From Luzula sylvatica (taxonomy: Eukaryota > Streptophyta > Magnoliopsida > Poales > Juncaceae), in contig OX326959.1 in assembly GCA_946800325.1 (NCBI GenBank), positions 25,427,447-25,491,446 of the forward strand: a stretch of 64,000 bases of DNA. The letters are read 5' to 3'. A program made the translations under genes and the position numbers. Shown one piece after another: positions 36,401 through 47,398 of this stretch. Each line of letters starts with the position of its first letter. The stretch's first letter is position 1. The notes below the pieces were generated by a model. The model saw only the letters and a program-made list of their open reading frames with translations, was not told the DNA's origin and did no database searches.

Positions 36401-37389
36401 GGATCGATTTTTGTAGCGCGATAACGAGAGATGAGTTTGAAGAGATCAATATGAATCTTTTTCAAATGTGTACGGAAACCGTCGAAAATTGTCTTTACGA
36501 AGCTAATATAAAGAAGAGCGAAATCGATGATGTCGTCGTCGTTGGTAGTTCGACTCGGATCCCGAAAATTCAACAACTTTTACAAGTAAATTTAATATCA
36601 ATATTATCGTTCCGTTCAAACTCTATTATTAATTTTTTTATTTGATATGCCATGTAGGACTTCTTTAATGGAAAGGAGCTTTGCAAGAGTGTTAACCCCG
36701 ACGAAGCTATCGCGTATGGTGCGACAATCCAAGCTGCTTCCATGAATTTAGAAATTCATGATGTCACCGCTACAACCCTCGGCCTAGAAACGGCTAGTGG
36801 TGACATCACCATTTTAATTCCAAGAAACACAAGTATTCCGACAAGTAAAGAACATATTTTTACCACCAACTCGGATAATCAATCGAGCATCTCGATACAT
36901 TTATGGGCATGTGAATCGGGTTGTTTCCTTGGGAAGTTCGATATAATCGATATTCCTCCTCGTCCGAAAGGTCTACCGAAAATTTGCGTATCGTTTAACA
37001 TAGATTTAAACGGTATATTGAATGTAAACGCATATGACATAACTCGCGGAGAGAGAATACAGATCGGTGTTAAAGAGATTTCGTGCGGGTTAACGAACGG
37101 AGAGATCGAGAAATTAAAAACAGATTTAGAGAATTATAAATCCGACGATCAAGATAACGTTAGGAGAATCGAAGCGAAGAATAATCTCGAGGATTACGCG
37201 TACAAAGCGAGAGAAATGTCTCAAGATGCGAGAGTCGCGGGAAAACTTTATTTTACCGAGAAAAGAAAGATCGCCCGTGTCATCGATCAGGCAATTACTT
37301 GGCTCGACACCGAACAGTTTGCGGAAACATCGGAGCTCGAAGACAAGTTGGTCGAATTGAAACGAGTTTGTGAACCTCTCATTCATTAG
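33498..37389 (+). CDS. Fused tandem HSP70-like protein, 1198 aa, 4 exons
   Basis: Exons 33498-33699, 33826-35622, 35720-36585 and 36658-37389, all GT-AG and in frame. Unit 1 is residues 1-602 and unit 2 residues 603-1198; each has a nucleotide-binding domain, a peptide-binding domain and part of the lid. The junction lies inside exon 2 with no stop. Unit 1 is degraded at the active site: the family Lys71 is Asn70 (DANRLIG), the NEP motif is NSS (Ser174, Ser175), and the second phosphate motif is LGAGTSN. Unit 2 keeps IGIDFGTTYSCVGVW, Lys669 (DIKRLIG) and NEPTAAAIAY (Glu774), but has Tyr807 where the family has Thr (LGGGYLD). Both units end at the lid and lack the EEVD tail of cytosolic HSP70s. 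No signal peptide is seen, so it is probably cytosolic. A Met at residue 594 could start unit 2 alone. I infer a pseudo-ATPase plus possibly active ATPase; chaperone activity is unproven. Confidence 0.9.
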
Positions 37390-37552
37390 AATTTTTTGTT
37401 ATATATCATTTGTAAAGATAGAAATTCAAACAATATGGTTTTACTTGTACTTTTTTTATTGTATTTTTGTATGAATAATATATTTGATTTGTTTTTGCTT
37501 GTACTACCTGTCCCACACACACACACACATATATATCTCAATATACATAAAA

Positions 37553-37859
37553 GATGCCATTTATCCTAAAAAAAAAAAAAAACCCCCCAAACCCACCACG
37601 GACGTGCCGATATGGGGGGGGATTGATTCGTGTCCCCAATTCGTGTATCCAAGATTCTATTAACTGTTAATTAAAATTATTAATTTTTGTTAATAAATAG
37701 TATAATTGTATTAACCGATAATTAACTTTGAATTAATCGTTAATTCAAATTTCAATTAATCATCAATTGAATTTTGGAGGTGCAATTTGGAAATGGGAAT
37801 TCCCTCAAACCCATATCGGCAAGGCCAAAGTGGGTTTGAGGGGTTCGGTAAAATTACCC
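37553..37859. mobile_element. MITE, family with TACC..CCCCTCAAA ends
   Basis: A perfect 9-bp duplication, TACATAAAA, lies at 37544-37552 and 37860-37868. Inside, GTGCCGATATGGG (about 37,605) and CCCATATCGGCA (about 37,810) are inverted copies, with AAACCCAC and GTGGGTTTGAG outside them. It includes an A-run and TTAATTAA-rich core, and lies 164 bp downstream of the HSP70-fusion stop codon. Confidence 0.75.
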
Positions 37860-38155
37860 TACATAAAATCTAGGTACAAGTCCAAATTATGCCTTCACAT
37901 CTCTCTTGGTTTTAGAGAGAGAGAGAGAGAGAGGAAAGGAAGCAGCCCACTGAATCGAATCACCCAATCGTAATTGCAAAACGAAATCCTGACAATTGAA
38001 TTTCCAGAAGTTTCTAAATTCAGTTGTTGCACAAAGTTGAAATATTTCTTTATTTGTTTCTCCTTTGGGTTTCCACAAATTACGATTCGGTTTCTCGATT
38101 TTGAATTGAGATTAGATATCTAATCGGTGAAGTTTGATTTTGGGTTTATCGATTA

Positions 38156-38575
38156 ATGGCGTCAAGTCAAGCGAATCTATTGCTCATGAAGCAACTCAAA
38201 GGTATCTTCTAGATCGCTAGGTTTTCGTGTTTAATTTCAAATTAAGATCTTACTTTAGGGGTTTTCATCTTGTCTTTGTATCCAACTATGGTCGATTGAA
38301 AACTCTGGTTTTTGACGTGTTTAATCTATAAAAGTTCAATTCTTCCCCTCAGATCCAATAAAACGAACTTAATTGCATGTCCTCACTGAAATTTTGACAT
38401 AATAGTTTACCTTAAAAGGATATATTCATGCAGATTTCAGTCTCTAATGGCAAAGTTACTTGTTTTTGTCAGATTTGATGAAGCATCCCGTCGAAGGCTT
38501 CTCAGCTGGATTAGTAGACGATAACAATGTTTTTGAATGGGACGTTACGATAATTGGCCCTCCTGATACTCTATA

Positions 38576-38629
<54 letters not shown>

Positions 38630-39338
38630 GCTTTACTCAAATTATCTTTCACTAATCAAAATTCGAAACCCTAATTTCTGAAATTCAGCGAGGGAGGATA
38701 TTTCAGTGCGATAATGTCGTTTCCTCAAGATTATCCTAACAATCCTCCAACCATCAGATTCAAATCTGAAATGTGGCACCCAAACGGTATTTCATAATCT
38801 CATTTCAAAAACAAATTTGGGTTTATTTTTGTGTTTGTTTAATTTAGTGTTCATTTTTGTTTTGGATTTGAAATAGTATATACTGATGGGAAAGTTTGCA
38901 TTTCGATTCTTCATCCACCTGGTGATGATCCTAACGGATACGAACTTGCTAGTGAACGATGGTCTCCAGTTCATACGGTATAATTTAGAGGGTTCATTTT
39001 ATAAATATGCAAATTTCTTTAATTTTTGTTAATATTAATTTATTTGGTTTATGTAGGTAGAGAGTATAGTGCTGAGTATAATATCGATGCTTTCGAGCCC
39101 TAATGATGAATCGCCTGCTAATGTCGAAGCTGCTGTGAGTTTATTAATTTTGCACAAAACCCCTTATCTTTTTTTAATATTATTAAATGCCCCCCTAAAA
39201 ATATAGTTTAGTTTATGATAATGATATTAATGGAATTTGGGTTGATTTGAAAATTTGCAGAAGGAATGGAGAGAGCAGAAAGATCAATTCAGAAAGAAAG
39301 TGAGCCGCATCGTCAGAAAATCTCAAGAAATGCTTTGA
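38156..39338 (+). CDS. UBC7: Ubiquitin-conjugating enzyme E2, UBC7/13/14 type, 167 aa, 6 exons
   Basis: Carries activated ubiquitin on a cysteine for RING E3 ligases; the UBC7 class is linked to ER-associated degradation. Exons: 38156-38201, 38473-38575, 38689-38786, 38877-38977, 39057-39134, 39261-39338; GT-AG and in frame. The start [20 protein letters not shown] is followed by the E2 core with [14 protein letters not shown]. The catalytic site is in [15 protein letters not shown] (Cys90), directly followed by the acidic-loop insertion ([17 protein letters not shown]) that distinguishes UBC7/CDC34-type E2s. Length equals the plant UBC7/13/14 group; I cannot say which of the three it is. Intron 2 holds a (CT)n tract. 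Confidence 0.95.
38579..38625. repeat. (CT)n microsatellite in intron 2 of the E2 gene
   Basis: An uninterrupted CT run starting just 3 bases after the 5-prime splice site at 38576. Confidence 0.95.
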
Positions 39339-40660
39339 AAAAATTAAAAATAAAAATAAAAATGAATTTTAATGTTCTCTATTTCTACTACTTAATGATG
39401 GCCTTGTTGCACAAAAAAAAATATATTATTGTTTTTTGTTTTTGTTTATCTAAAGACTGTGAATATTGTTTGTTATTTCGAGAAATAATCGTGTCATGTG
39501 TGTTAACTTAAAACATTTGTTATGTTTGTTTTTTTAATTTATTAGAATGTTGAATTGATAATTATTGTTAACTATGTTTTTGTTTGTTTGAATTTTGAGT
39601 GAATTCAAAGACTTTGAGATAGTCCTCTAGAAGAGAAGCCAATACAAATAATCACCTGCAAAATAAATATTTGTTTAGGTAAAGTCAATATAAATCACCT
39701 GTTAAATAAATATTTGGGTTGAATTAATCTTGAATATTGCCACTAAAGATCTGGCGGCATAGCATTTTAGTGTTAGAAAAAAATATATTGTCAATCATAA
39801 AAGTATATGGAACGTATAAAGAGTTATATTGTTAGTCAAAAAAATTAATAAGAGGTAAAATCTACATTTGTATTTAGAAAAAACATAATGAACATGCAAA
39901 ATAATGTATTGGTAGTAAAAATGTTTGGAGAACAAATAAAAATATGTTACGAGCAAATAAAACGAGACGTGCAATGTTAATGCAACGGAACATTGAATGC
40001 GTAAAAATAAGAGATATTTTATTTTCTTCTTTTTTGCTGCGTGTAACGCCGTCATTGTTGGTAATCTATTAAATATGTAAATGTTAAAATACATTATTTT
40101 CTAAAATTCTGTCACGTGTCTCGTTATTATTGTCTCGTTATTAAGTGAATAGAGTAGTTAGTGGAGATGGAAAACATTTCCAGAACTCTGATGACGTTGA
40201 CATGATCTAATATTTTAAAAATTAACACATAAATACATGATTTAACAACTTAATTTATAATTTAATTATCTTAATTTATGACCGAACATTCAATTAAAAT
40301 GTCAAATCATGAATTACGAATTTACGATATTATTTATTAATGTGTTAAATTATATTCACGTCATCAAAACTCTCTTGGAGGGAGGTGCGAGTGTGTGTCG
40401 AATATTTTCATTAAAAAAACAAAAGAAATAAAAACCAATCACAGTCAGTATTATAAACCTTTGAAAAATGGAGAAGTCCAAGAATCTTTGGATAGAAATG
40501 AATTAATGCTTTAAATCTCCTTTTTGTTTTTGTTTTTATATATTCCTCCTATAATTCCTTAGCCACACTCAAATATCAAAATCAATATTAAAGTATCTTA
40601 CACTTTAATTTTCAATTTAATAACAAATATTTACACAATTCAAATAACATGAATGTATTT
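39339..40660. other. Intergenic, no gene seen
   Basis: AT-rich; the first few hundred bases would include the E2 gene 3-prime UTR. A 99-codon minus frame at 39795-40094 is composition-driven. Nothing else is supported. Confidence 0.5.
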
Positions 40661-40872
40661 AATTCTCTCTCTCTCTCTCGTGATTCCAACGTCTCTCTTA
40701 AATACATCTTTCTCTCTCTCTCTCTAGCTTTTACCTCTCATAAAACCCAAAGCAAAAGGAAGAAAAGGAAAGCAGAGAGAAGGAAATTTCCTTTCTTTCT
40801 TTCTATCTTTCTTCTTCCCCATTATTAGGCTAAAACTCAGTCTAACAGTCACTCACATGAGTAATACCCAAA
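40661..40872 (+). promoter_or_regulatory. CT-rich leader/promoter of the CASP-like gene
   Basis: Three CT-repeat tracts (about 40,665, 40,708 and 40,793) lie within 210 bases of the start codon, as is common in plant leaders. No clear TATA box was assigned. Confidence 0.5.
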
Positions 40873-41623
40873 ATGCCATCGCCACTACGCAACGGAAACA
40901 ACTACCTCTCACCTTCCCCTCTCCAAAACCACCACCGTTTCATCTCTACTGTTTCAGAGCGCAAAATCCGAAGAGTTAACTACCTTATTCTTCTCTTTCG
41001 CCTTGCCTCCTTCTCTTTCTCTCTCGCAGCCTCCATTTTTACCGTTTCTAATTCTTCTCGCTCTGGGTCTTCCCCTTCTTGGCTCGATTTCATCTCTTTT
41101 AGGTAATTATCACATAAAGCTATCTTCTTTCTTGTTACTTTTTTATGGGTAATTTGTGCTTCTCATTTCTTAAATTCATTACTGAAATGATCAAAATATT
41201 ATCAAGGTTTGTATTTGCCGCAAATGCAATCGTGTCCGTCTATTCACTGTTTGAAATGGGTGCTGCAATTTGGGAGATAATTAAGGGTCCTACTCTCCTC
41301 CCCGAATCAATTCAGCTCTGGTTCGATTTCGCTCATGATCAGGTAAATACACAATTCATATAATCATAAACAATTTTGCTAATTTTGTTTATAATTAGGT
41401 ATTTGCATACATGGTAATGGGAGCTGGAGTGACAGGATCAATGGACGCGAGTAGACTGAGACAAGGATCTATTTGTCAGGGAAATGGAAGTTCTTTCTGC
41501 ATACAAGCATACATAAGTGTTGGATTTTGTTTCCTCGCATTTCTGTTTCTCGTATTCTCAAGTCTGGCTTCTGGATTCCGGCTTGTATGTTTTCTCGCCA
41601 CGGGATCCCGTTTCTCGGTTTAG
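40873..41623 (+). CDS. CASP-like membrane protein, 196 aa, 3 exons
   Basis: A four-helix MARVEL-fold membrane protein related to the Casparian strip scaffold proteins, which organise plasma-membrane domains. Exons 40873-41102, 41207-41342 and 41399-41623, GT-AG and in frame. After a polar Pro/Ser-rich N-terminus come helix 1 ([20 protein letters not shown]), helix 2 ([20 protein letters not shown]), a loop with [12 protein letters not shown], helix 3, a loop with two Cys, and helix 4 ([20 protein letters not shown]), ending in a short tail [11 protein letters not shown]. From memory it is closest to the CASPL4C subgroup. Which membrane domain it marks cannot be read from sequence. Confidence 0.93.
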
Positions 41624-42079
41624 TATAGTCTTGCTTTTGTTACCATATTGTATTGTAGTTTGTTAGAAGAGAGAGTTATAGCTCAGAATTTTAGTTCTAT
41701 CGAAGCGATGGAATTTCTTGTTTTCTATCTAATCAGAGTGATTGTTTGTTAAGATCTCGCAATTCACGAAAGTATATTATGTAATTTTTTGAGCAATTGA
41801 TGCCTAAATTGCGCACTTTTACAATATGAAAGCTAGAAATTAGTTTGTTATACACAAAAATCACAAACATTTCTCAAAATCGACATCTATCTTTGATCCA
41901 CAATACTCGTGACAATTGTTCAACAATTTTTCTCAAAAGAAAAAGAATAGTTCAACAATCCCTATCTTTGCTCGCAATACTGATGATATAATAATAATAC
42001 TCGTGACAAGACATCGCTCTCGAATATATAATAAAGAGAATTTGTGAATTATCATGCGAATTATGTGTGTTAAATAGAA
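41624..42079. other. 3-prime flank of the CASP-like gene, no further gene
   Basis: Contains the likely 3-prime UTR. Nothing else is recognisable before the Helitron end at 42080. Confidence 0.5.
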
Positions 42080-42579
42080 CTAGCATTACCCCCGCGCAAT
42101 TGCGCGGGGCTGTTCGGGTTTATAAGTAATGTAGTTGAAAAAAATTGTTGTTCATTTTGTTTATGTGACTTTCTTTTTGTAATTGTTATTATATGTGTAA
42201 TTTAGTGTGTTGTGTGCGAGTGAAATTTTGTAGCAAAAATCGTTTGAATATTTTAAGAGCCGGATTTCTTGAATAATTCAAACGGTTATTGCTAAAAAAA
42301 TTATCTATATTTTATACTTCATAAGTAAAATAAGGAAAAAGAACGAATGAGTCGTCATGAAATTTATTAAGAACATAATAGTTCAGAAAACATTGCTGAA
42401 AAAAAGAGTGTTTTTAATTTCACAAATCCTTAATTTTGCTACATATTTAGCAAAAATATTTTTCGTCCTTTGTGTGGTCAGCCAACAACAAAGTTTGACG
42501 ATGTCATCGCTGACCGTTTCGTTCGAACCTTTAATTTAAATTATGTCATGATTATTCGCACATCCATGATTTGGTATAT

Positions 42580-43060
42580 TTTTAACCCCCTAATTTTTTT
42601 TGGATATTATAAAAAATTCTCTATCTTTTCGTAAACTCCAAAAAAAAATAACTCTTTACCAAACTTTTATTTTAAAATACTCCTTATGGATGATATTAAT
42701 TTTTTTTTTCCCAAAATACCCTCCAAATCTCATATGTAATAATTAAAACTTATTTTTGTTATTTTTTATTAATTTTAAGAAAATTCATTAACACTTCTTA
42801 ACACGTAGTGATTTAAAAAAATTTTAATTATTACATATTTTTGTTTATATAATTTTAATATTACATTCTTTATTCATAAAAAAACTAACATTAAATGATA
42901 ATAAATAAACATCTTGCAAATATATTCATAGAAAATATCTATTTAAACATCTATTTTTTATTTTAGTTTTCTTTTTATGTATTTTTTAATAGTTTTGTGA
43001 TATTTTATTTTTAAATATTTGCAAGATGTTCTTTTATTAATATTGTTCAACTTATTATAA
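42580..43060. repeat. Fragment of a MULE-type element inside the Helitron
   Basis: Matches about 45,160-45,650 (left half of the neighbouring element) in the same orientation with moderate divergence. Shared words include CATATGTAATAATTAAA-type and AACACGTAGTGATT-type stretches. The right inverted arm is missing, so only half was carried. Confidence 0.75.
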
Positions 43061-44530
43061 TTTTAAAGGACCAAAATGTAAATTTTAAAACTTCGAAGGA
43101 CCAAAATGCAAATATAAAGGACCAAAATGTGGAAAAAGGACCAAAAAATATTTTTTTAAAAAAAATAGGACCAATTTGAGGCCCCTGGACTAAAATTTAA
43201 TTTTAAAACTTCGAAGGACCAAAATGCAAATATAAAGGACCAAAATGAAAAAAAAGGACCAAAATGTAATTTTTTTTTCGAAAAAAGGACCAATTTGTAA
43301 ATAAAAAAGGACCAAAATGAAAAAAAAATATTTTTTTTTTCAAATAGGCCCCTAGTGACGTGGCTGCACCAGGCAAGAAAAATAATAAAGGACCAAAATG
43401 TAAATTTTTAAACTTCGAAGGACCAAAATGCAAATATAAAGGACCAAAATATAATTTTTTTTTAAAAATAGGACCAATTTGAGGCCCCTGGACTAAAATG
43501 TAAATTTCAAAACTTCGAAGGACCAAAATGCAAATATAATGGACAAAAATGTAAAAAAAAAGGACCAAAATGTAATTTTTTGTCGAAAAAAGGACCAATT
43601 TGTAAATAAAAAGGACCAAAATGTGAATTTCAAAACTTCGAAGGGCCAAAATGCAAATATAAAGGACCAAAATGTAAAAAAAAGGACCAAAATATATTTT
43701 TTTTTCGAAAAAGGGACCAATTTGTAAATAAAAAAGGACCAAAATGTGAAAAAAGGACCAAAATATATTTTTTTTTAAAAAATAGGACCAATTTGAGGCC
43801 CATGGACTAAACTGTAAATTTCAAAACTTCGAAGAGCCAAAATGCAAATATAAAGGACCAAAATGTAAAACAAAAAGGACCAAAATATAATTTTTTTTCG
43901 AAAAAAGGACCAATTGGTAAATAAAAAAGGACCAAAATGTAAAACAAAATATCTTTTTTACGAAAAGGCCCCTGGTGACGTGGCTGCACCAGGAGGCTGC
44001 AAATAAAAAGGACCAAAATATAATTTTTTTTAAAAAATAGGACCAATTTGAGGCCCCTGGACTAAAATGTAAATTTCAAAACTTCGAATGACCAAAATGC
44101 AAATATAAAGGACAAAAATATAAAAAAAAAAGGACCAAAATGTATTTTTTTGTCGAAAAAAGGACCAATTTGTAAATAAAAAAGGATCAAAATGTAAATT
44201 TCAAAACTTCGAAGGGCCAAAATGCAAATATAAAGGACCAAAATGTAATTTTTTTTCGAAAAAAGGACCAATTTGTAAATAAAAAAGGACCAAAATGTGA
44301 AAAAAGGACCAAAATATAATTTTTTTTTAAAAATAGGACCAATTTGAGGCCCCTGGACTAAACTGTAAATTTCAAAACTTCGAAGGGCCAAAATGCAAAT
44401 ATAAAGGACCAAAATCTAAAAAAAAAAGGACCAAAATGTAATTTTTTTTCGAAAAAAGGACCAATTTGTAAATAAAAAAGGACCAAAATGTAAAAAAAAT
44501 ATTTTTTTTTACGAAAAGGCCCCTGGTGAC
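43060..44530. repeat. Complex tandem repeat field built on GGACCAAAATG
   Basis: Dozens of short blocks such as AAAGGACCAAAATGTAAA, CAAAACTTCGAAGGACC and AAAAAAGGACCAATTTGT recur in higher-order units. GACGTGGCTGCACCAGG, part of the Helitron 5-prime subterminal sequence, recurs near 43,358, 43,978 and 44,530. Long minus-strand frames here (rich in Phe, Leu, Trp) are by-products of the repeat and are not called. Confidence 0.9.
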
Positions 44531-44581
44531 GTGGCTGCACCAGGAGGCTGCAAATCCCCTTGAATTAGTATATAGTATAGA

Positions 44582-45130
44582 TATGGAGAATTTTGTGGGC
44601 AAAGTAAAATTCACTCTTATTTTGTGCATGGCACGGTCTCAAGTAATAAAGAGAAATCTTTTTGGACAGCTCAACTCAAGCTCGGCTCGGAACTCGATTC
44701 AAGATGGTTCGGCTTGTTTATCATTAAGGTTCGAGCTAAAAACTGTAGTTTAAGGTGAGTTTATTTTGAATCGATCTAGCTCAGCTCAGCTTGACAATAG
44801 TTTTATTCAGGACCGAATTTTTAACCGTTACTCTTATCACTAAAGAAATACTCCTCAAAAAAGAAAATAGAAAAAAAATATTAACATTTTTTTTATTATG
44901 CTAAAATATCATCTAGTCGCAATTGATTTTCATTCATCATTTTTATATTTTTTTCTTGAAAACTATCGAGCGCATTATGAACAAGAAAAAAAGGATTTTT
45001 TTTAGAGCAAATGAAAAATATATAGCAAATGATTGGACAATAGATTAAAAATCATAAGATAAAAATATTTTTTTATTTCAAGGTTTATAAAATATTTTTA
45101 AAGTTGTACTACAATTTGTTATTTTACCAA
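44582..45130. other. Intergenic, no gene seen
   Basis: AT-rich. A 75-codon plus frame at 44526-44753 overlaps the Helitron end and is not credible. Confidence 0.5.
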
Positions 45131-46009
45131 GGGAAATTTTCAAAAAATCCCCTATCTTTTTGATATTTCAAAAAACCCCCTATCTTTTTGGAAACTCCAA
45201 AAAGTCCCCTCTACCAAATTTTTATTTTCAAATACCCCCCTATAGGGGTTAAATGTAACCATGAATGGTGTTAAAATTTTTTTTGACCAAAATACCCTTC
45301 GATTTTCATATGTAGTAATTAAATAAATATTTTTGTTATTTTTGATCAATTTTATTAGTTTTAAGAAAATTCATAAATATTTTTTTAACATGTAGTGATT
45401 CACAAAAATAAAATTATTAAATATTGTGTTTGTATAATTTTAATATTTCATTTATTATTCTTGAAAAACTAACATCGGATAATAATAAAATAAACACCTT
45501 GAAAATATATTGATATAAATATATTTCTTTAAACATCTAGTTTTTTTTCGTTCTTCTTTTATGTATTTTTTTAATAGTTTCATGATATTATAATTTTTAA
45601 ATATTTACAAGGTGTTCCTTTAATATTTTTGTTCATATTATTATTTTATGTTAGTTTTTCAGGAAAAAAACATAAAAGTCAAATATATGTAATGTATGAA
45701 ATATTAAAATTATATAAATATAACATATGATAATTATTTTTATAAAATTATTATGAGCTAAAAATTTTTTAGGACTTTTTTAAAATTAATAAAAAATAAC
45801 AAAAATATTATTTTAATTACTACATATGTAAAAAAAAAAAAGGTATTTTGGTCACAATTTTTTTTTAACACCATCCATGGTTAGTTTTAACCCCATAAGG
45901 AATTATTTGAAAATAACAGTTTGGTAGAGGGGATTTTTTGAAGTTTCCAAAAAGATAGGGGTTTTTTTAGAATATCCAAAAACGATAGGGGTTTTTTTGA
46001 AAATTTCCC
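45131..46009. mobile_element. MULE-type non-coding element with inverted repeats
   Basis: Begins GGGAAATTTTCAAAAAA and ends TTTTTTGAAAATTTCCC. The arms contain repeated CCCCTATCTTTTTG / CAAAAAGATAGGGG blocks and extend inward for more than 100 bp; the core is also roughly palindromic. The flanks TTTTACCAA (45122-45130) and TTTTACTAA (46010-46018) are a 9-bp duplication with one change. Confidence 0.8.
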
Positions 46010-46018
46010 TTTTACTAA

Positions 46019-47398
46019 ATAAGATTAAAGTCTACAAATAACAAAAAAAAAGTTCGTCGAGCCTTGAACTCATGATCTATCGAGTCATAATTAAGTTACT
46101 TACAAATTGTGTTACATCATATATATGGTCTAGGTCAAAACATAATGTACGTATAAAAATTTAAAATGTTGCTCCCAATCCAAGTGATTCCCCAGCCTTT
46201 GGGCTTGCCCGGGGTCCGGTCTCGGCTTGATTACCATAATAATTTAAATTTAACTCGAAGAAAAAATATAATGTCTTAATAACATAAACACATAGTACGA
46301 CTAAACTTATCAAATATCGTAGTGAGCTATTGTTGTTACCAATCTTGGATGCTAGTATACTTGATCGTAGGGTACGAAACAAAAATATTGTTGGAGAGTT
46401 AATATTTTTATATGTTTTTTATTGTTACCTTAATTATATTGCTGTGATTTATTAACTTAATTAGCGGAAGAGAATGGGGCATTTCCTTAATTTTATTGTC
46501 TCAATTAACGAGAGAGAAGAGGAGATCTGAGATTGCATGCATGACTTGGATTTGTGAATAATAACATATATAATTTCTCTATATATACATTCGTGTGTAA
46601 TTTCATGGGAGAATGCCCTTGTTTCTTTTAAAATATTTCATATAATAATTATTCTTAATTCTTAATAGTATGTATTATATATCAATGGTATATTATGGCT
46701 TATGAATCAATTGGAATGAAAATAATTAAGTTGATTCGAGTTTAATCCAAGCAAGATAGCCCATGTTCAAACTTGGCTGATAAGTTTTCGAGCTAGTTCA
46801 CTTTGGCTCCATAAATTTGGAGTTCACGTCAATCAAATTATTACCAAATTATAATCGCTGGTCGATCATGAACAAGTTACGAGCCACGAGCCACGAGCTA
46901 AACTAGCGGGATGAAATAGTGATGGATGCATAGAAAAAAGTTTACAAAGACATTCATTGAAAAAAAAAAATAACATTTTTATCCTAATTTAGTCAGTTAG
47001 TGCTTTTGGATACACATACAATGATACAATATTCAACTTTTAAGTTGAGTTTTTCATATCCAATCATATCTGGATTTGAATTCCCGGTTAGAACCCGAAG
47101 CCGGGTTGTAATAATATTAACGGATTCGTGTTTGCCGTTTGGGGAATCCGAATTCGGGTTGTAAATAAAATATCAAGGCTGAACGGATCTCCAACCCGAT
47201 AAGTCACTTCGTTCGTCTTTCTCCTTGCTCCGCCACTCAAAACCCTTCTCCGGCGATTCACCCATCGCTTACGCACTGTATGAGTGCTTGAGGTTAGTCG
47301 TTCTGCTCCTCTCTCTCTCTCTGTTGTAAACTTTACAAATATCATCTTCCATTTACATTTGGAAATTAATCTTATGTAAGCAGAAGAAGTAGGAATCA
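46019..47398. other. Intergenic plus IF-2 leader
   Basis: No gene is seen to about 47,100. From about 47,170 the sequence is GC-richer with CT-rich stretches and should be the leader of the IF-2 gene starting at 47399. I assigned no TATA element. Confidence 0.45.

Larger units (their letters stand above)
42080..44581 (-). mobile_element. Non-autonomous Helitron
   Basis: On the minus strand it begins TCTATACTATATAC (44581 downward) and ends CTAG (42083-42080). A perfect 20-bp GC-rich palindrome (42090-42109, core GCGCAATTGCGC) lies 6 bases before the CTAG. The insertion is exactly between host A and T (T at 44582 and A at 42079 on the plus strand) with no target duplication. These are the standard Helitron signatures. 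It encodes no Rep/helicase. Inside are a fragment matching the MULE-type element at 45131-46009 (42,580-43,060) and a large GGACCAAAATG repeat field. Confidence 0.9.

Noticed and set aside
33498..37389. Two separate adjacent HSP70 genes
   Set aside because: There is no stop between the units, the junction lies inside one long exon, and all joins keep frame. An internal start at 35403 remains possible but is not needed.
43203..44629. Long minus-strand frames rich in Phe, Trp and Leu
   Set aside because: They are translations of the GGACCAAAATG repeat field within the Helitron and change frame with each repeat.
46020..46260. Possible second SINE (tRNA-like words on the minus strand, CCCGGG-rich stretch)
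   Set aside because: No clear A/B box spacing, tail or flanking duplication.
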